Below the pieces are notes generated by a model. The model was given only the letters and a program-made list of their open reading frames with translations. It was not told where the DNA came from and ran no database searches. Below are positions 20,684 through 31,566 of a stretch of 64,000 bases of DNA, piece after piece. The stretch lies in contig CM028377.1 in NCBI GenBank assembly GCA_013146195.2, positions 26,394,428 through 26,458,427 of the forward strand, written 5' to 3'. Each line of letters opens with the position of its first letter. Within the stretch, counting starts at the first letter, position 1. This DNA is from Codonopsis lanceolata. Taxonomy: Eukaryota > Streptophyta > Magnoliopsida > Asterales > Campanulaceae. A program made the position numbers and the translations under genes.

Positions 20684-23393
20684 TTTTTTTTTAGAGAAGC
20701 AGGGCGGCACCTGCGCAGATTTAATTAAATAAAAGGAGAAATACAAACCAGAGGGGGACAACCAGCCTTACCCGAAAATGGGGGACAAAGGAGCCTGACC
20801 TCAATTTAAAAAAAAGGCTTAAAGCCATACAAGAAAGGACATAAAAACAGGAGCCATTAAAACAACTTTAAAGTTCTAGGAATGCAGCCAAGACAATTAG
20901 CAGCCTTCAAGTGAGCAATGAGATCCTGCTTGATAAGTTTTATGACTTGACTTGCAGGAAGGATGGAGCTGTCAAAAACTGCACAATTTCGATGCTTCTA
21001 TAAATGCCAGAGAATCAGAGAGGGAATAAGAAAATGGGAAGCATTAGCCTTAAAAACTAACCACCAGGAGAAACAAGCTTGGGGGATAGAACGCCTATGA
21101 GTTTTGATGTTGCAAGCACTACAGAAATATCTCCAAAACTCAAAAGCAGTAGAGCTGTGAAGAAACACATGAGAAAAAGTTTCAGAGAATCCAGATGGGC
21201 AGCAAGCACATTTAGAGGCTAGAGAGAACCCATTAGAGGAGATAGCTTCATCAATGGGAATTTTGTGCTGGAATAATTTCCAAAGGAAGACAGTTATGCG
21301 GCTGGAGAGATGCTTATACCAGATGTATTTTGCCGAAAGAAGATAGGATTGATGACTTCTAATAGAATGCTAGGCCGAGGATAAACTAAAATGGCCATTA
21401 GAGGCTGCTGCCCAGTAGGCCGAATCAGGATTGTTAGAAATAACAATCTTCCGAGAGTTGATGAGTTGTATAGCTGAATGAGGAAGGAAATAAGGGGCGA
21501 AATCATGAAGAGCAGAGCTAGAAGCAAACAGCTCTTTAACATGCTCTAAAGGGTAGTTTTGCGGCTTGGACAGGGAGATGTTAGGCAACCAGTTATCATG
21601 CCAAATAGAAAGATTGTTGTTACCAATTTTCCATGAAATAAACTGTTCGGCCACCGATCTGCTGGAAGTCATGCGCTGCCAAATATGAGAACCGTGAATG
21701 GGGGCTGCACATGGGTGGGAACGCGAGCAGTATTTAACTTTGAAGAAGCGAGACCACAGGCTGTCATGAGACCGAAACTTCCACCAAAGATTAAGGGAAA
21801 AGGCTTTTATGATATCTACCAAAGACCGAATCCCTAGACCACCTTCCTTTAACGGAGTACAACATTTGGTCCAAGCCACCCAGTGAGCTCTTTGTTTAGC
21901 TTCGATCTGCCCCCAAAAGAAATTAGAGAACATAGACTCAATCTGATTGACAACTCCAATCGGAGGATCCAACACAGAAAGTTGATAGACAGCCATAGAG
22001 TGAAGGACATGATTGATCAAAGTTATGTGTCCAACAGCAAAAAGAAGGTTGCCCAGCCAAGATTCAATTCTGCTCCAAATTTTAAGTAAGATGGGATCAA
22101 AATATATCTTTAAATGCTTTCCCACATAAAGCGGGCAGCCCAAGTAATTTAATGAGAGAGTCTTCCAACTAAAACCCAATCTGCGAGAAATATTGGATCT
22201 GCGAACAGACGAAAGGGAAGGGCTAGAGACAAAGCAACTCTTCAAAGAATTAAATTTTTGACTGGAGCAGTTTTCATAAAGAAAAAGAACCTTGCGATGC
22301 TTAGTTAAGGATGGACCAGCTCCATTACAAAAAATCAGAATATCATCAGCAAAGGCGAGCTGCGAGATTATATTACATCCACGCTGAGTAGAAAAACTAC
22401 AGTGACTAAAGGAATGATGAAGATCATTTAAAGCGCGACTAAGGACTTCCGCGGAGATAATGAAAAGACTAGGAAAAAGAGGATCTCCTTGCCGCAATCC
22501 GCGAGCAGAATGGAAAAAACCAAAAGCTTCTCCGTTAATCAGCACAGAGAACCAATTCTATGAGATAAGACGCCACACAAGGTCTATAAAAGTTTTATGA
22601 AAACCAAATTTCCGAAGAACATTAATGAGATAGACCCATGAGACCCTGTCGAAAGCCTTAGCCATATCCAGTTTAATAGCGATATTAGATCCCGACACTT
22701 TCTTCTTGATATGAGACATCAGTTCCTGAGCTAACAAAATGTTATCATGAATCACTCGGCCTTTGACAAAACCACTTTGATTTTCAGAAATGATGGAAGG
22801 AAGAATTTTCGCCAGACGACTAGAGAGGACCTTAGAGATCACTTTATTACAAAAATTACATAAACTAATGGGCCGAAAGTCTTGGAAGGATAAAGGATTG
22901 TCATTCTTCAGAATGGTGGCTATTAAGGTACTCGACCAGGAACGAGGGAGCTGTAAGCCTGCAAAAAATTCGAGCACTTCCTGAAAAAAGTCAGCACCAA
23001 TGATATCCCAACAAGAAACATAAAACTGACTAGTAAATCTGTCTGGGCCAGCGATACCATCCCCATTTAAGTCTTTAACAGCTACAAAAACTTCCTCCAT
23101 AGAAGGGAAGGAGCTGACGCTATTATTCATATCCTCGGAAACAAGAGTAGGAACTTTGTCTAACAAATCATTTTCAGAAATAGGATCCGCACTCAATTAA
23201 TCTTGGAAATAATTAATAGCCTCTTGTTTAATAGAATCAACATCGAATATAATCCTGCCATCCGGAGCTTGAATACTGTGAATATGCATTTTTCGGCAAG
23301 ACTGAGAAACGGAAGCATGAAATAATTTAGTATTCCCTTCTCCCTCTTTCAGCCACTTGACACGAGCTTTTTGTTTCCAATACTCCTCAATTT
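20684..23393 (-). mobile_element. 5'-truncated L1-type LINE
   Basis: The complement ends in a poly(A) tail (T run at 20684-20692), preceded by an untranslated region and a decayed ORF2 with reverse transcriptase and the C-terminal zinc-binding domain. The 5' end (23393) starts inside ORF2, just before the RT domain, so endonuclease and ORF1 are missing. Both flanks carry a related word (ATGAAATTGA, about 12 bases, then ATTTAATTTTGCGATGCAT or a variant). On the right it occurs as a roughly 34- to 37-bp tandem repeat, so the target may have been such a repeat, and the true duplication length is unclear. Confidence 0.85.
20857..23390 (-). pseudogene. LINE ORF2 remnant: reverse transcriptase plus zf-RVT domain
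   Basis: Read right to left: KLFHASVSQSCRKMHI, a TAA near 23199, the RT core (FRPISLCNFCNKVISKVLSS, SGFVKGRVIHDNILLAQEL, IKLDMAKAFDRVSW), a TAG at 22558-22560, GLRQGDPLFPSLFI, the catalytic LAFADDILIF, and SLNYLGCPLYVGK. The zf-RVT part (ITVFLWKLFQHKIPIDEAIS, CACCPSG, ETFSHVFLHS) follows after another TAG at 21370. The order is that of plant L1 elements, and the catalytic DD pair is intact. Three or more stops in one continuous frame show recent but definite inactivation. Confidence 0.8.
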
Positions 23394-23560
23394 ATGAAAT
23401 TGACACTATTTGATTCTGCGATGTATGTTTATGCAACTGACACTATTTAATTCTACGATGCATGTTTATGAAATTGACACTATTTTCGGATATATGCACA
23501 CGTTGATTTAGACAAAATGAAACATGTCATGCGCATAGAGGCATAAAGATAGAATGTTAG

Positions 23561-23563
<3 letters not shown>

Positions 23564-23637
<74 letters not shown>

Positions 23638-23683
23638 CTATGATATATATATATTCCTATGATATATATATATATATATATAT
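23564..23683. repeat. (TA)n microsatellite
   Basis: A (TA)n run of about 72 bp is followed by two shorter TA runs separated by TTCCTATGA. It lies in the intron of the decayed PMD gene. Other TA runs of 40 bp or more are at 17586-17630, 28319-28359 and 52692-52755. The minus open frame here is repeat-derived. Confidence 0.9.
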
Positions 23684-23922
23684 GCAAGATGGGTGAATAA
23701 GTATTCATAGTAAACAAATGCCTCAATGCATAGCAATCAAAGTAAAAAATATGACTTTCTTTTTCCTTTGGAATATTTTCATGACATCTTGATTTTCACT
23801 TAGTGCCAAGGGAATGATTTTAAAATCCTAAAAATGCATATGCATATATTTTTGGATAAATGTCTATATGGATTTATAGAATGCTAGATGATTATATGGG
23901 AAATGTATGAAAAAAAGAAATA

Positions 23923-24143
23923 CTCCCTCCGTCCCAAAATAATTGTCCACTTTAAACTTACCTTTTTAGAACATCACTTTTACCACTTTACCCTTACTTT
24001 TTCACTCTACTTTAATTATGGGCCACATATACATGGACATTAATGGAAACTACACATTAAACCAATATAAATAATCAAGTTAATTACTTTTTCTTAAACT
24101 GTGCGCCGGGTCAAGCAGGACAATTATTTAGGGACGGAGGGAG
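23923..24143. mobile_element. Stowaway MITE, 221 bp
   Basis: The termini CTCCCTCCGTCCC and GGGACGGAGGGAG are perfect inverted repeats flanked by TA at 23921-23922 and 24144-24145, the Tc1/mariner-type target. This is the best-preserved Stowaway copy in the window; others are at 42776-43034, 55226-55482 and, more degraded, near 34811 and 38080. Confidence 0.9.
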
Positions 24144-25009
24144 TATACTATATGTTTTTATTTATATGCAAAAATGAGTATGGATGTATGACATGATATG
24201 GCCTAGTTAATGAAATGGCATGAAATATGACATGTATGATAAAATGGCATGGAAGAAGTGAATTAAACTACTTTTTATGTGTTTTCTCTTTTTTTTTATT
24301 GTTTATTATTATTTTTTTTGGATGATGAGTTTTTTTTCTTTTAGGCACGGAAGACCATAACTTGTATTCGAGCTAGCTCGAAGAAGTTGGTTGCGATATA
24401 TGATTCTTTGCCGACGCATGCGAGGATCTTGGTAGAGCAAACTGGTCTGGCAACTTTTCTGCGAGCTGTTGGTCATTTTAGCATTTACTTATTAGTCCAC
24501 GTGGTCCTGAGGGAGTAATGGTGGGACACCACCCATACCTTCCACTTCAGTTGTGGAGAAGCTACCATGACCCCTTGCGACTTTGTTGTTATCTTGAGTA
24601 TCCCCACTGGTAAAGAGATGGCTTGAATAGAATGTTGGGCTTGTTGATGATGATGATTACGAGGCTGTAACTCGTGTGACCAGAGCATTTCTGTTTTTCT
24701 TTCTGGGGATGACTATTTTTGCAAATTCATCAACCACCTTGTGGGTATCCATCCTAGGTTGTCTCCGGGATTTGTATCGGGTTTCTGAATTTGATTGGGG
24801 ACAGGCGGGCTTAGCCGAACTTTACTCTTCAATGGACCATTCCAGCCGCAATGAATTCTCCAACCTCAATGGCTTTTCTCTAGTCTGGGAGGTAACTTTC
24901 CTGATTTAAATATTTCTGTTTCTGAATATATGCATCATTTATTTCTTTTTGTTGTCTCTCCTTTATTTTGTAGGTCTGGGCCTATTCAGTCTTTGATTTT
25001 GCTCCTTGT

Positions 25010-26271
25010 CCACTTCGGGAACGAATAAATGCACAGATTCCAAAATTTTCAAAGAAGTTTTGTTAAATATGCAAAATGCTTTTGAATGATTTGAATATCC
25101 CAGAAAAAGTCTTTCGTCTGATTTTGAATCAAATTTGTCTCTATATTATTTTCCATTATAAAGAAAAAAATATTTACAGCCGAAGATTTTGAAAAATCCT
25201 ACATTTGGAGCTCTTCCTCTCTAAATTTCATAAGAAGTTTTATTATAAAACTTGTTTACCAGGGATCAATTCTAAGTGAAGCAAGCAGAGTTGACGACTT
25301 CTGCCCAGAAGTATTTCGGAAGTTTAGCTTCTGCCAGCATAGTTCTTGCTGCTTCAATAAGTGTTATGTTCTTTTGTTCAGCTACACCATTTTGTTGGTG
25401 AGTACCGATAGTAAAGAAGTTGTGGCCGATCCCGTGGTCATCATAATATCTTTCAACACGGTTGTTTTTGAATTTGGTGTCGTTGTCTGATCTGATGTCA
25501 CTTATGTCTTCAAGCTTATGAGTTTGGAGTCTTCTGAATAGGGCGGTGACAAGATCATGTCTCATCTTTTGATGTCATCATTTTGATCCAAGTGAATCGA
25601 GAGTAGTCATCAACTACTACAAGTGTATACTTGTCTCCAGAAATACTGACAGTAGTGATTGGTCCAAAGAGATCCATATGTAGAAGTTGAAGAGGTCTGG
25701 AAGTTGACATAGCAGGCTTGCTCTTGAAGGAAGACTTAGAAATTTTTCCTAGTAGACAAGCTTCACAACTTCTGTAGTGGTCGGCAAACACCGTAGATAG
25801 ACCTTCGACAATCCCATGTTTGGAGAGCATGGAGACGTTCTTGAAGTTGAGGTGGTTGAGACGCTTATGCCAAAGCCAACTGTTGTCACGAATGTTGTTG
25901 GCAACTAGGCAGAGACTGGATGATCTCCCAAGTAATTTTAAGTCCATGACATAGACGTTTCCTTGTCTATTGCCGCTCAACAGAGTTGAGCAGGATTCAC
26001 GATCTTTGATGAGACATTGGTTGGAGGAGAATTGGTAGATAAGACCCTTGTCACAGAATTAGGATATGCTCAGAAGATTATGCTTTAAACCATTCACTAA
26101 AGAAACTTTGCTGATTGAGAGATTTCCTCTAGTGATTGATCCATACCCAATCGTCTTCCCTCTTGCATTGTTACCAAATATCACCATTTGACCTTTAGCT
26201 TCAGCTATATCTGAAAGTAGACTTCTGTTCCCTATCATGTGCCTTGAACAGCCACTGTCGAGGTACCATAT
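25010..26271 (-). mobile_element. Sirevirus-type Ty1/copia fragment (protease to post-integrase)
   Basis: Right to left it encodes a protease (TIWYLDSGCSRHMIGN, the DSG active site), a GAG-pre-integrase zinc finger (HKRLNHLNF then CEACLLGKISKSSFKSK), the integrase core (LLHMDLFGP, IRSDNDTKF and NGVAEQKN carrying D, D and E) and the post-integrase part (FFKIFGCKYF, KSDERLFLGYSNHSKAF). Several stops occur in the last part (TAG and TGA after ACFT). The order protease-integrase without intervening RT is the copia arrangement, and SSFKSK with the DLFGP context fits Sireviruses. The right end is cut by the gypsy LTR at 26272, and the left end meets the PMD remnant near 25010. No RT or gag part was found here. 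Confidence 0.85.
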
Positions 26272-28072
26272 TGTAGACACCCCAATTTCATACCCCTGGT
26301 ATGTGACTGACATAAAATATCAAGAACTGTTAAAACTTAACAAATGTCAAGTTACAGGAGTTAAAAATGCGAAAGGAAAAGCAGGATGCGTGAAACAATG
26401 AACTGTAGGGGGTGAGAGTGCAAAAAACGAAACTGGAAAAGCTTGGCTGGTGCCGCACCAAGGGTCCCCTTGGTGGCACCAAGCCTTTCACTGTTCATCT
26501 CTCTCAGATAGAAATTGTACAAGCTTCGAAGCACACGGTACAACTGATCAATGCAGGAGGAACAACTGGGAGAATTCCGGCCGTGTCCCTGCCTTCCACT
26601 ATAAATAGAAGCCTTCGGCTTCTCATTTCAGTGCTCAATTTTTCCTCCGCGATTTTAATCGCAGCGAAGCTCTATCGTTATTCTACCGATATATTAGTAC
26701 GAGAGGTGCGAGATAGGTGAGTGGAAGCCCCTAGAATCTCCAAACCCCGTCCAAACTCTGCCAAATCAAAAACCCATAGGTTATAAGTGATCCCTAGCCT
26801 AGTTGTTAGGTATCCACCTCATTTCCCCAGTCCAAAAATCCCAAAGTAAGTCGTTACTCTGCTCGGGTAACGAGCTGAAAAGTCAAAAACTAAGCCTAGG
26901 TTCCGCCCAACCAAAAAGGCCAAAACCTACCCAAATAAGTTGTCACTCTGCCCGAGTTGACAAGCCCAAACTCTCAGAAATAAGCAGTCATTCTGCCCAA
27001 ATCAAAACAACAACCACACAACAACAACAAAAGACTCCTCTCCCTGAAGGACAGAGCGAGCACATCGCCGCTCTAAAAGGTAAAACCTTTAAGAGCGTCG
27101 TTTATTTATTTTTTATGTCTTTTGTTTATTTTTAAAAGTTGTTATTTAAATCCGGCGCAATGTCGCCAATATAAGCCGTTGTGCTGCCCGGATTAGAATA
27201 GGAAATATTATGTAAAAGAGTCGTTATAATGGCCAAATATTCTTAAATATGTCTGTAATTATTGTAAGGGAACGGCTGCGAGTCCGTAAATAATGTAGCC
27301 ACGAATGTATTTGTTTAAATTTTCTGTCTTTTAATACCTTATTTATTTGCGAAATAAATATAACAATAAGCATACTTCAGCCAAAAACCACTTTTGAGAC
27401 CGAAAGGGCGAGTTGGGTGCCTAGCACCTTCCCAACTCGTAACTTAGCCTCCGAACCCGTTTTCTTTTTCTCTGGTTTATTTTTCTTTTCTTTGGTTTTG
27501 CTTTATTTGCCTTAAAATAAAGATGGCGACTCTAAAAACTTTCAGATTCAGTGGGGCCTCGCAACACTCCTTCTTTGCACTTTCCCGATCTCCCCTAAAA
27601 AAGGGAGAAATGGGAATGGAAAGGTGATGTATTCCCATATCCTGGTATCCCCTAAACAAGGGATAACTTGATGCGGGAAACTCATAGCTCCCATAGTGAT
27701 CTGAATGGGCCATAAGGCTATTTTTAATAAAATCCATAGTGGGGGCGTCGCAATATCCTTTTTTGCACTTTTCTGTTTTCCCCTAAAAAAGGGAAAATGG
27801 GAATGAAAGGGTAATGCATTCCCATATCCTGGTATCCCCTAAAAAAGGGATAACTTGATGCGGGAAACCATAAGTTCCCATATTAGATACAAAATCCACT
27901 CAAGGCAACCGAGGCACATTCCAACGTGCTAACATAGACAGCACTCCTCTCGCACTTTTGATTTCGTCTTCCCCTAAACAAGGGAGGGTAGAACGAGAGC
28001 AGTGGTGTCCCGCATCCGCACGTACGGGCACCCGTATCCAAGGGCGCGGGGGCACACCCCGGGAACCTCACA
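26272..28072 (+). repeat. 5' LTR (1801 bp) of the plus-strand gypsy element
   Basis: It starts TGTAGACACCCC and ends GGGAACCTCACA. A TATA box CTATAAATAG is at 26599-26608. The R/U5 side contains GAGTTGGGTGCCTAGCACC and the roughly 187-bp internal duplication (27540-27900) with CAAGGGATAACTTGATGCGG in each unit. It is nearly the same length as the solo LTR 6982-8779 and clearly the same subfamily. Confidence 0.9.
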
Positions 28073-28073
28073 G

Positions 28074-28091
28074 TGGCGACTCTGCTGGGGA
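28074..28091 (+). other. Primer binding site of the plus-strand gypsy element
   Basis: TGGCGACTCTGCTGGGGA lies one base after the LTR end. It matches the minus-strand copy at 17 of 18 positions, the difference being a CG-to-CA change. It resembles the complement of a plant tRNA-Arg 3' end. The leader continues to 29481, with a (TA)n run at 28319-28359 and an (ATA)n run at 29224-29257. Confidence 0.75.
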
Positions 28092-28310
28092 GTTGTTTTA
28101 TTTTAAATAAAATGGAGGGCTAGACTCATAAAATAAAACTTTTTTCTTTTTATTTGTTTCTGGCTGCAGTATGCTTGTTATATTAATTTACGCATTTGAA
28201 TAAAGTGTTCCTATACATCCGTGTCTATATTTGTGGATATGATCCTCCATCTTGCAGCAGTTTCGTTCCGATAACTGTTACAGGTGTGTTTAAGAGTAAA
28301 AAAAAATTCG

Positions 28311-28363
<53 letters not shown>

Positions 28364-29222
28364 ATATATATATATTACAATTAAATTCCGGGCAGCACAA
28401 CAAAAAAGCTGGGGCTTTACTTCCGACTCTATATTATTATTTCTTTCAGTTCATTTTCTTTTTTATTCTATTCTGTACATTTGCACATATCTGCATTCAT
28501 TCCGTCATTTTATTTTGGGGGCATAGGACCAAAATTTGTAATTAATAGGGATAGATAGTTTCCCCACTTTTCTTTCTATTTCTTAAAATGGTGTGCTTGC
28601 TTGCTTGCGCTCAAAAATAAAAAGCCGAGAAAATCCACATATAACAGCAAGAAAGGCCATACCTGCTTTATTTTTCTGTTCATATATCTGTAAAATAAAT
28701 AAAGACTTTATTGCTTTCTAGATACCGCACACACGTGCACACATATAGATATATTCCGAACTGTTACCCTACACCATGGCCAGCCTACCCCCTGCATAAG
28801 CCAACATTAGAATGCATATAGTTTTTCAGGACACTTCACAGACCGACCGGTTTTTGCATTTCTGAATTATGAGCCAGCCCCTGTCAAAAAAATATATACA
28901 TATATCAACAACAAAAAAAAGCGCAAGTTCAAAAAAAAAAGATTGAAAATAAATGAGTGCGCATAAAAAAATAATAATATCAATATAAATAAACAAACAG
29001 AGGCTGATTTATAATTCTCAGATGCTCGACTTAGACCATTTCGAATGGTGGATCCTGGATAGAGTATAGGCCCATCGCCTGGGACCAGTCCAGTCCTGGG
29101 GAGTCGAAAGGCATGTGGAATACGTTGGTCCTATACTCTGGAGAAAGAATCCACTGTTCCAGGAAAAGTCCTGAGACTGTCAAAATAAAGCAGGTGCTTA
29201 TCCGGTCAATTGTAGGGAACAA

Positions 29223-29260
<38 letters not shown>

Positions 29261-29481
29261 CTAATAAAAAGGCACGCTGTACTCCAAACCCAGACAGCCT
29301 CCAGCCAGCCTTCTGATACCTACCAAACTCCATTTTCCTCAGAAACCTGGCCCGAATTTAGAAAGACAGAGATAATACTGGCCGATTTATACGGGAAAGT
29401 AGTGTAGAAATCAAATCAGATGGTATCAGTTTCAGATCAGACAGGGGCAGAATCAGTTCAAAGGGTACGGATCCGAGCAAT

Positions 29482-30162
29482 ATGACAGTAAGGAACAAGC
29501 AAACTATGACGGGAGATAGCGACAACTGGAACGGTTGGGAACTAGAAGGGGAAACTCCTGCGTATGCACCTCCTCCTGGGCTTGAGGCTTGGTTAAGAAA
29601 GGAACTGGACGCTCATGCAAAAAGAATAATGGATCAGGTGGTAAGTGACCTTTTGGCCAGTTTTTCAGAAACTCTTGCCATTTTCTCACAAAAGGCCAAA
29701 ATTCCAGAATATGCTCCTAATACTTCCCACTCTCCTGAAATAAACTCCCCTGATACCACAGAAAATATCCTTTTCCAAGCCTCTAAAAAACCATCAAATG
29801 CCAGCTACCAACCTAGTGATGACCTCCTTGATCAAGGAAACATGATTTCCGATGCCCATAACTCTAACCCATATTCTCCAGAAATCAGCCTTGATCCTCC
29901 CCACCTGAATGCCTATTACCACGACCAAGAAAATCATCACCCTTTTGATCCTTCAGATACCTATTTCCACATGATCCCGGGGAACTTAAAAACAATCATT
30001 TGCATACCAAAAAAAGAATCCCTACTGGGCCCGGGTCCAGGCAAGCCAATTCCACTCCAACTATATCCAAAAAAGAAAACCCCGCTCAGCTGCCTGACCA
30101 AAACCCGACCTAGCCGTGATAAAAAACTATGGAGGAAATCGTTACAAAGAGCCACATATTGA
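29482..30162 (+). pseudogene. Partial gag of the plus-strand gypsy element
   Basis: The 226-codon frame opens with MTVRNKQTMTGDSDNWNGWE and has the N-terminal gag signature PPGLEAWLRKELDAHAKRI. It continues through an acidic, proline- and asparagine-rich stretch (SPEISLDPPHLNAYYHDQEN, FDPSDTYFHM). The same order, decayed, is found on the minus strand at 10806-10261. Similarity stops near 30120; the last 14 codons are unrelated sequence. The capsid-like central domain and zinc knuckle are missing, so no working gag is made. Confidence 0.65.
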
Positions 30163-31028
30163 TAAAAATCTGATGATTAGAGAAGGCAACCTTCCTTCTC
30201 AACTGGAATGTGAGCTTGGACTAGTAGAGGCAGCATTCCAGCATCTACAATTTATACTATGTTTTAGCTTTCAACCCCAAGCTACAACTTTCATGTGCCT
30301 CTTTAATGCTCGTAGAAACAACAGGAAATTGCAAAATCCATTCAAGGAAGGGAATTTAGTTTTAAGTTGAATGTCTAGAAATTGATAAGTAATGTAGAAA
30401 GAATTTACATGTCTCTTGTATTCTATGAAGATTGACCTTTCTGATCTCATTCTTTTTTGGTTCTCATCCATTAATGGTATTAGATTTTGTCCCTCAAAAT
30501 TCTTGTGTTCTGTTTGTGATAACTAGCAGGGATTGAACAATTTTGGTGAATTCCAGTGGAATTTTCAGGTCGTCGGAAAAAATTCCGACAGTCGAAGGTA
30601 ATTTCTAGACAATAAAAATTCCGGTAACATTATCAGGTCACCGGAAAAAAAAATCAACAACTGGAGGCAATTTCCGATGAATAAAATTTCCGACCAAATT
30701 TTTCGGCCACAGGAAAAATATTCCGACAGTCGGAGACAATTTTCAGTATCGCCTTTTTATTTTAATATGAAAATATGAATAAAATTATTTTAAAAAGTGA
30801 TTAATATTTTGTTAATATAGCCTTTTAGATTTAATATGAACAAAATTAACAAGAAGGGTATAATTGGACATTCAAAGAATGTTATGGTTTAATTTTTCAA
30901 AAGTGGACTCTTGTAGTGAAACATTCATAAATGGAATAATGGACTCTTTGTCCGGAACGGAATGAATATATAATAAATAAATATAAACATATCGGATCGA
31001 TTTAGTTCAATTACAAAAATCACGAACT
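30121..31028. other. Unassigned DNA after the truncated gypsy element
   Basis: 30121-30370 has two overlapping open frames, one of 84 codons (CELGLVEAAFQHLQFILCF). They could be a captured exon or unrelated host DNA at the break; I do not recognise either. 30390-30530 is unremarkable. 30879-30975 holds a remnant of a Stowaway-like end (GGACTCTTTGTCCGGAACGG). Confidence 0.3.
30555..30745 (+). repeat. Imperfect tandem repeat, about 65-bp unit, three copies
   Basis: Each unit has a GGTC(G/A)(T/C)CGGAAAAA-type word, a (T/C)CGACAGTCGGAGGCAAT-type word and an AATAAAATTTCCG-type word. Copies start near 30568, 30637 and 30700. The copies differ at many positions. The unit is rich in CCGGAA/TTCCGA and may come from a TE subterminal region. 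Confidence 0.5.
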
Positions 31029-31345
31029 TAGGCCTCGTCTGGTGCAACATTTTGAAAACGCGATCTTTTCTAAACGCGTCGTTTTTAAAATGCAGCATTT
31101 TCAAAACGTAATTTTTTTTCTTGTAAACATGTTTGGAAAACTATTTCAAAACGCTATTTTTATAAACAAAATAGTTGTAAACGCAGCATATTTTTAAAAC
31201 ACTCCAAATTGGAGTGTTTTAAAACGCTACACATTTTTAAAACACTGAGTTTTAAAAAACTGCATTAAAACACTTTTAAAGAGAAAACGTTGCGTTTTTT
31301 ACCAGCGTTTTAGTTAAAACGCTTTACCAAACGAGCACTTAATCC
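31029..31345. mobile_element. MITE-like element with imperfect terminal repeats
   Basis: The left end TTAGGCCTCGTCTGGTGC and the complement of the right end (TTAAGTGCTCGTTTGGTA) are similar. Inside are many AAAACGC/GCGTTTT words in both orientations, so the DNA could fold into a long hairpin. The terminal TCGTTTGGT word is common in plant hAT- and PIF-type MITEs. A clear target duplication was not found; TTA/TAA at the edges is a possibility. Confidence 0.5.
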
Positions 31346-31566
31346 AATTATTTTTAAATTTTTGAAACTGCGACCGTATTTGATCAAAATCGAAACAAAG
31401 TAACTAAATTGATTGGGTTTGATTAGATTCAAAGTTAATGTCTTTAATTATAGTGTACACTTCTTTAACATTCATTAAGGATGCTTAAGTAGGGAAAAAA
31501 TAAAAACACAAAATTTACTCTTTATTTGATACATGAAAATAGAATAAATAAATTCATCACGTACGA

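Larger units (their letters stand above)
20318..25010 (+). pseudogene. Decayed plant-mobile-domain (MAIN-like) gene with transposon-filled intron
   Basis: Exon 1 starts with MASSSRSRKGKAH at 20318 and ends at 20465 with KYTYVANLPDPV before a GTAAGT donor. Exon 2 (24345-24892), after TTTTAG, encodes HARILVEQTGLATFLRAVGH and, after a TAA, WWDTTHTFHFSCGEATMTP, then in another frame TRAFLFFFLGMTIFANSS and WVSILGCLRDLYRV. These match the plant mobile domain (PF10536) found in MAIN/MAIL proteins and some long PP7-type phosphatases. An 81-bp intron (24893-24973) precedes WAYSVFDFAP. Several stops in exon 1, a TAA at 24516, a further TAG and a frameshift near 24600 make it a pseudogene. The 3.9-kb first intron holds a LINE, TA repeats and a Stowaway MITE, and the 3' end runs into a copia fragment near 25010. 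PMD sequences are also carried by some transposons, so the source could be either. Confidence 0.65.
26272..30120 (+). mobile_element. Ty3/gypsy element, 5' end only (LTR, primer site, leader, partial gag)
   Basis: The element starts with a complete 5' LTR, a primer binding site and a leader, then a gag ORF that loses similarity to the other copy near 30120. Everything beyond (protease to 3' LTR) is absent, so it is truncated at its 3' side. It entered the copia protease gene at 26271; the 5 bases before the LTR are CATAT, but the partner duplication is lost with the 3' end. LTR and leader belong to the same group as the minus-strand element at 3006-13550. Confidence 0.85.

Noticed and set aside
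24974..25080. Extension of the PMD gene beyond 25010 on the plus strand
   Set aside because: The minus strand from about 25010 upward reads copia post-integrase sequence (KSDERLFLGYS), so the later plus-strand residues are not PMD.
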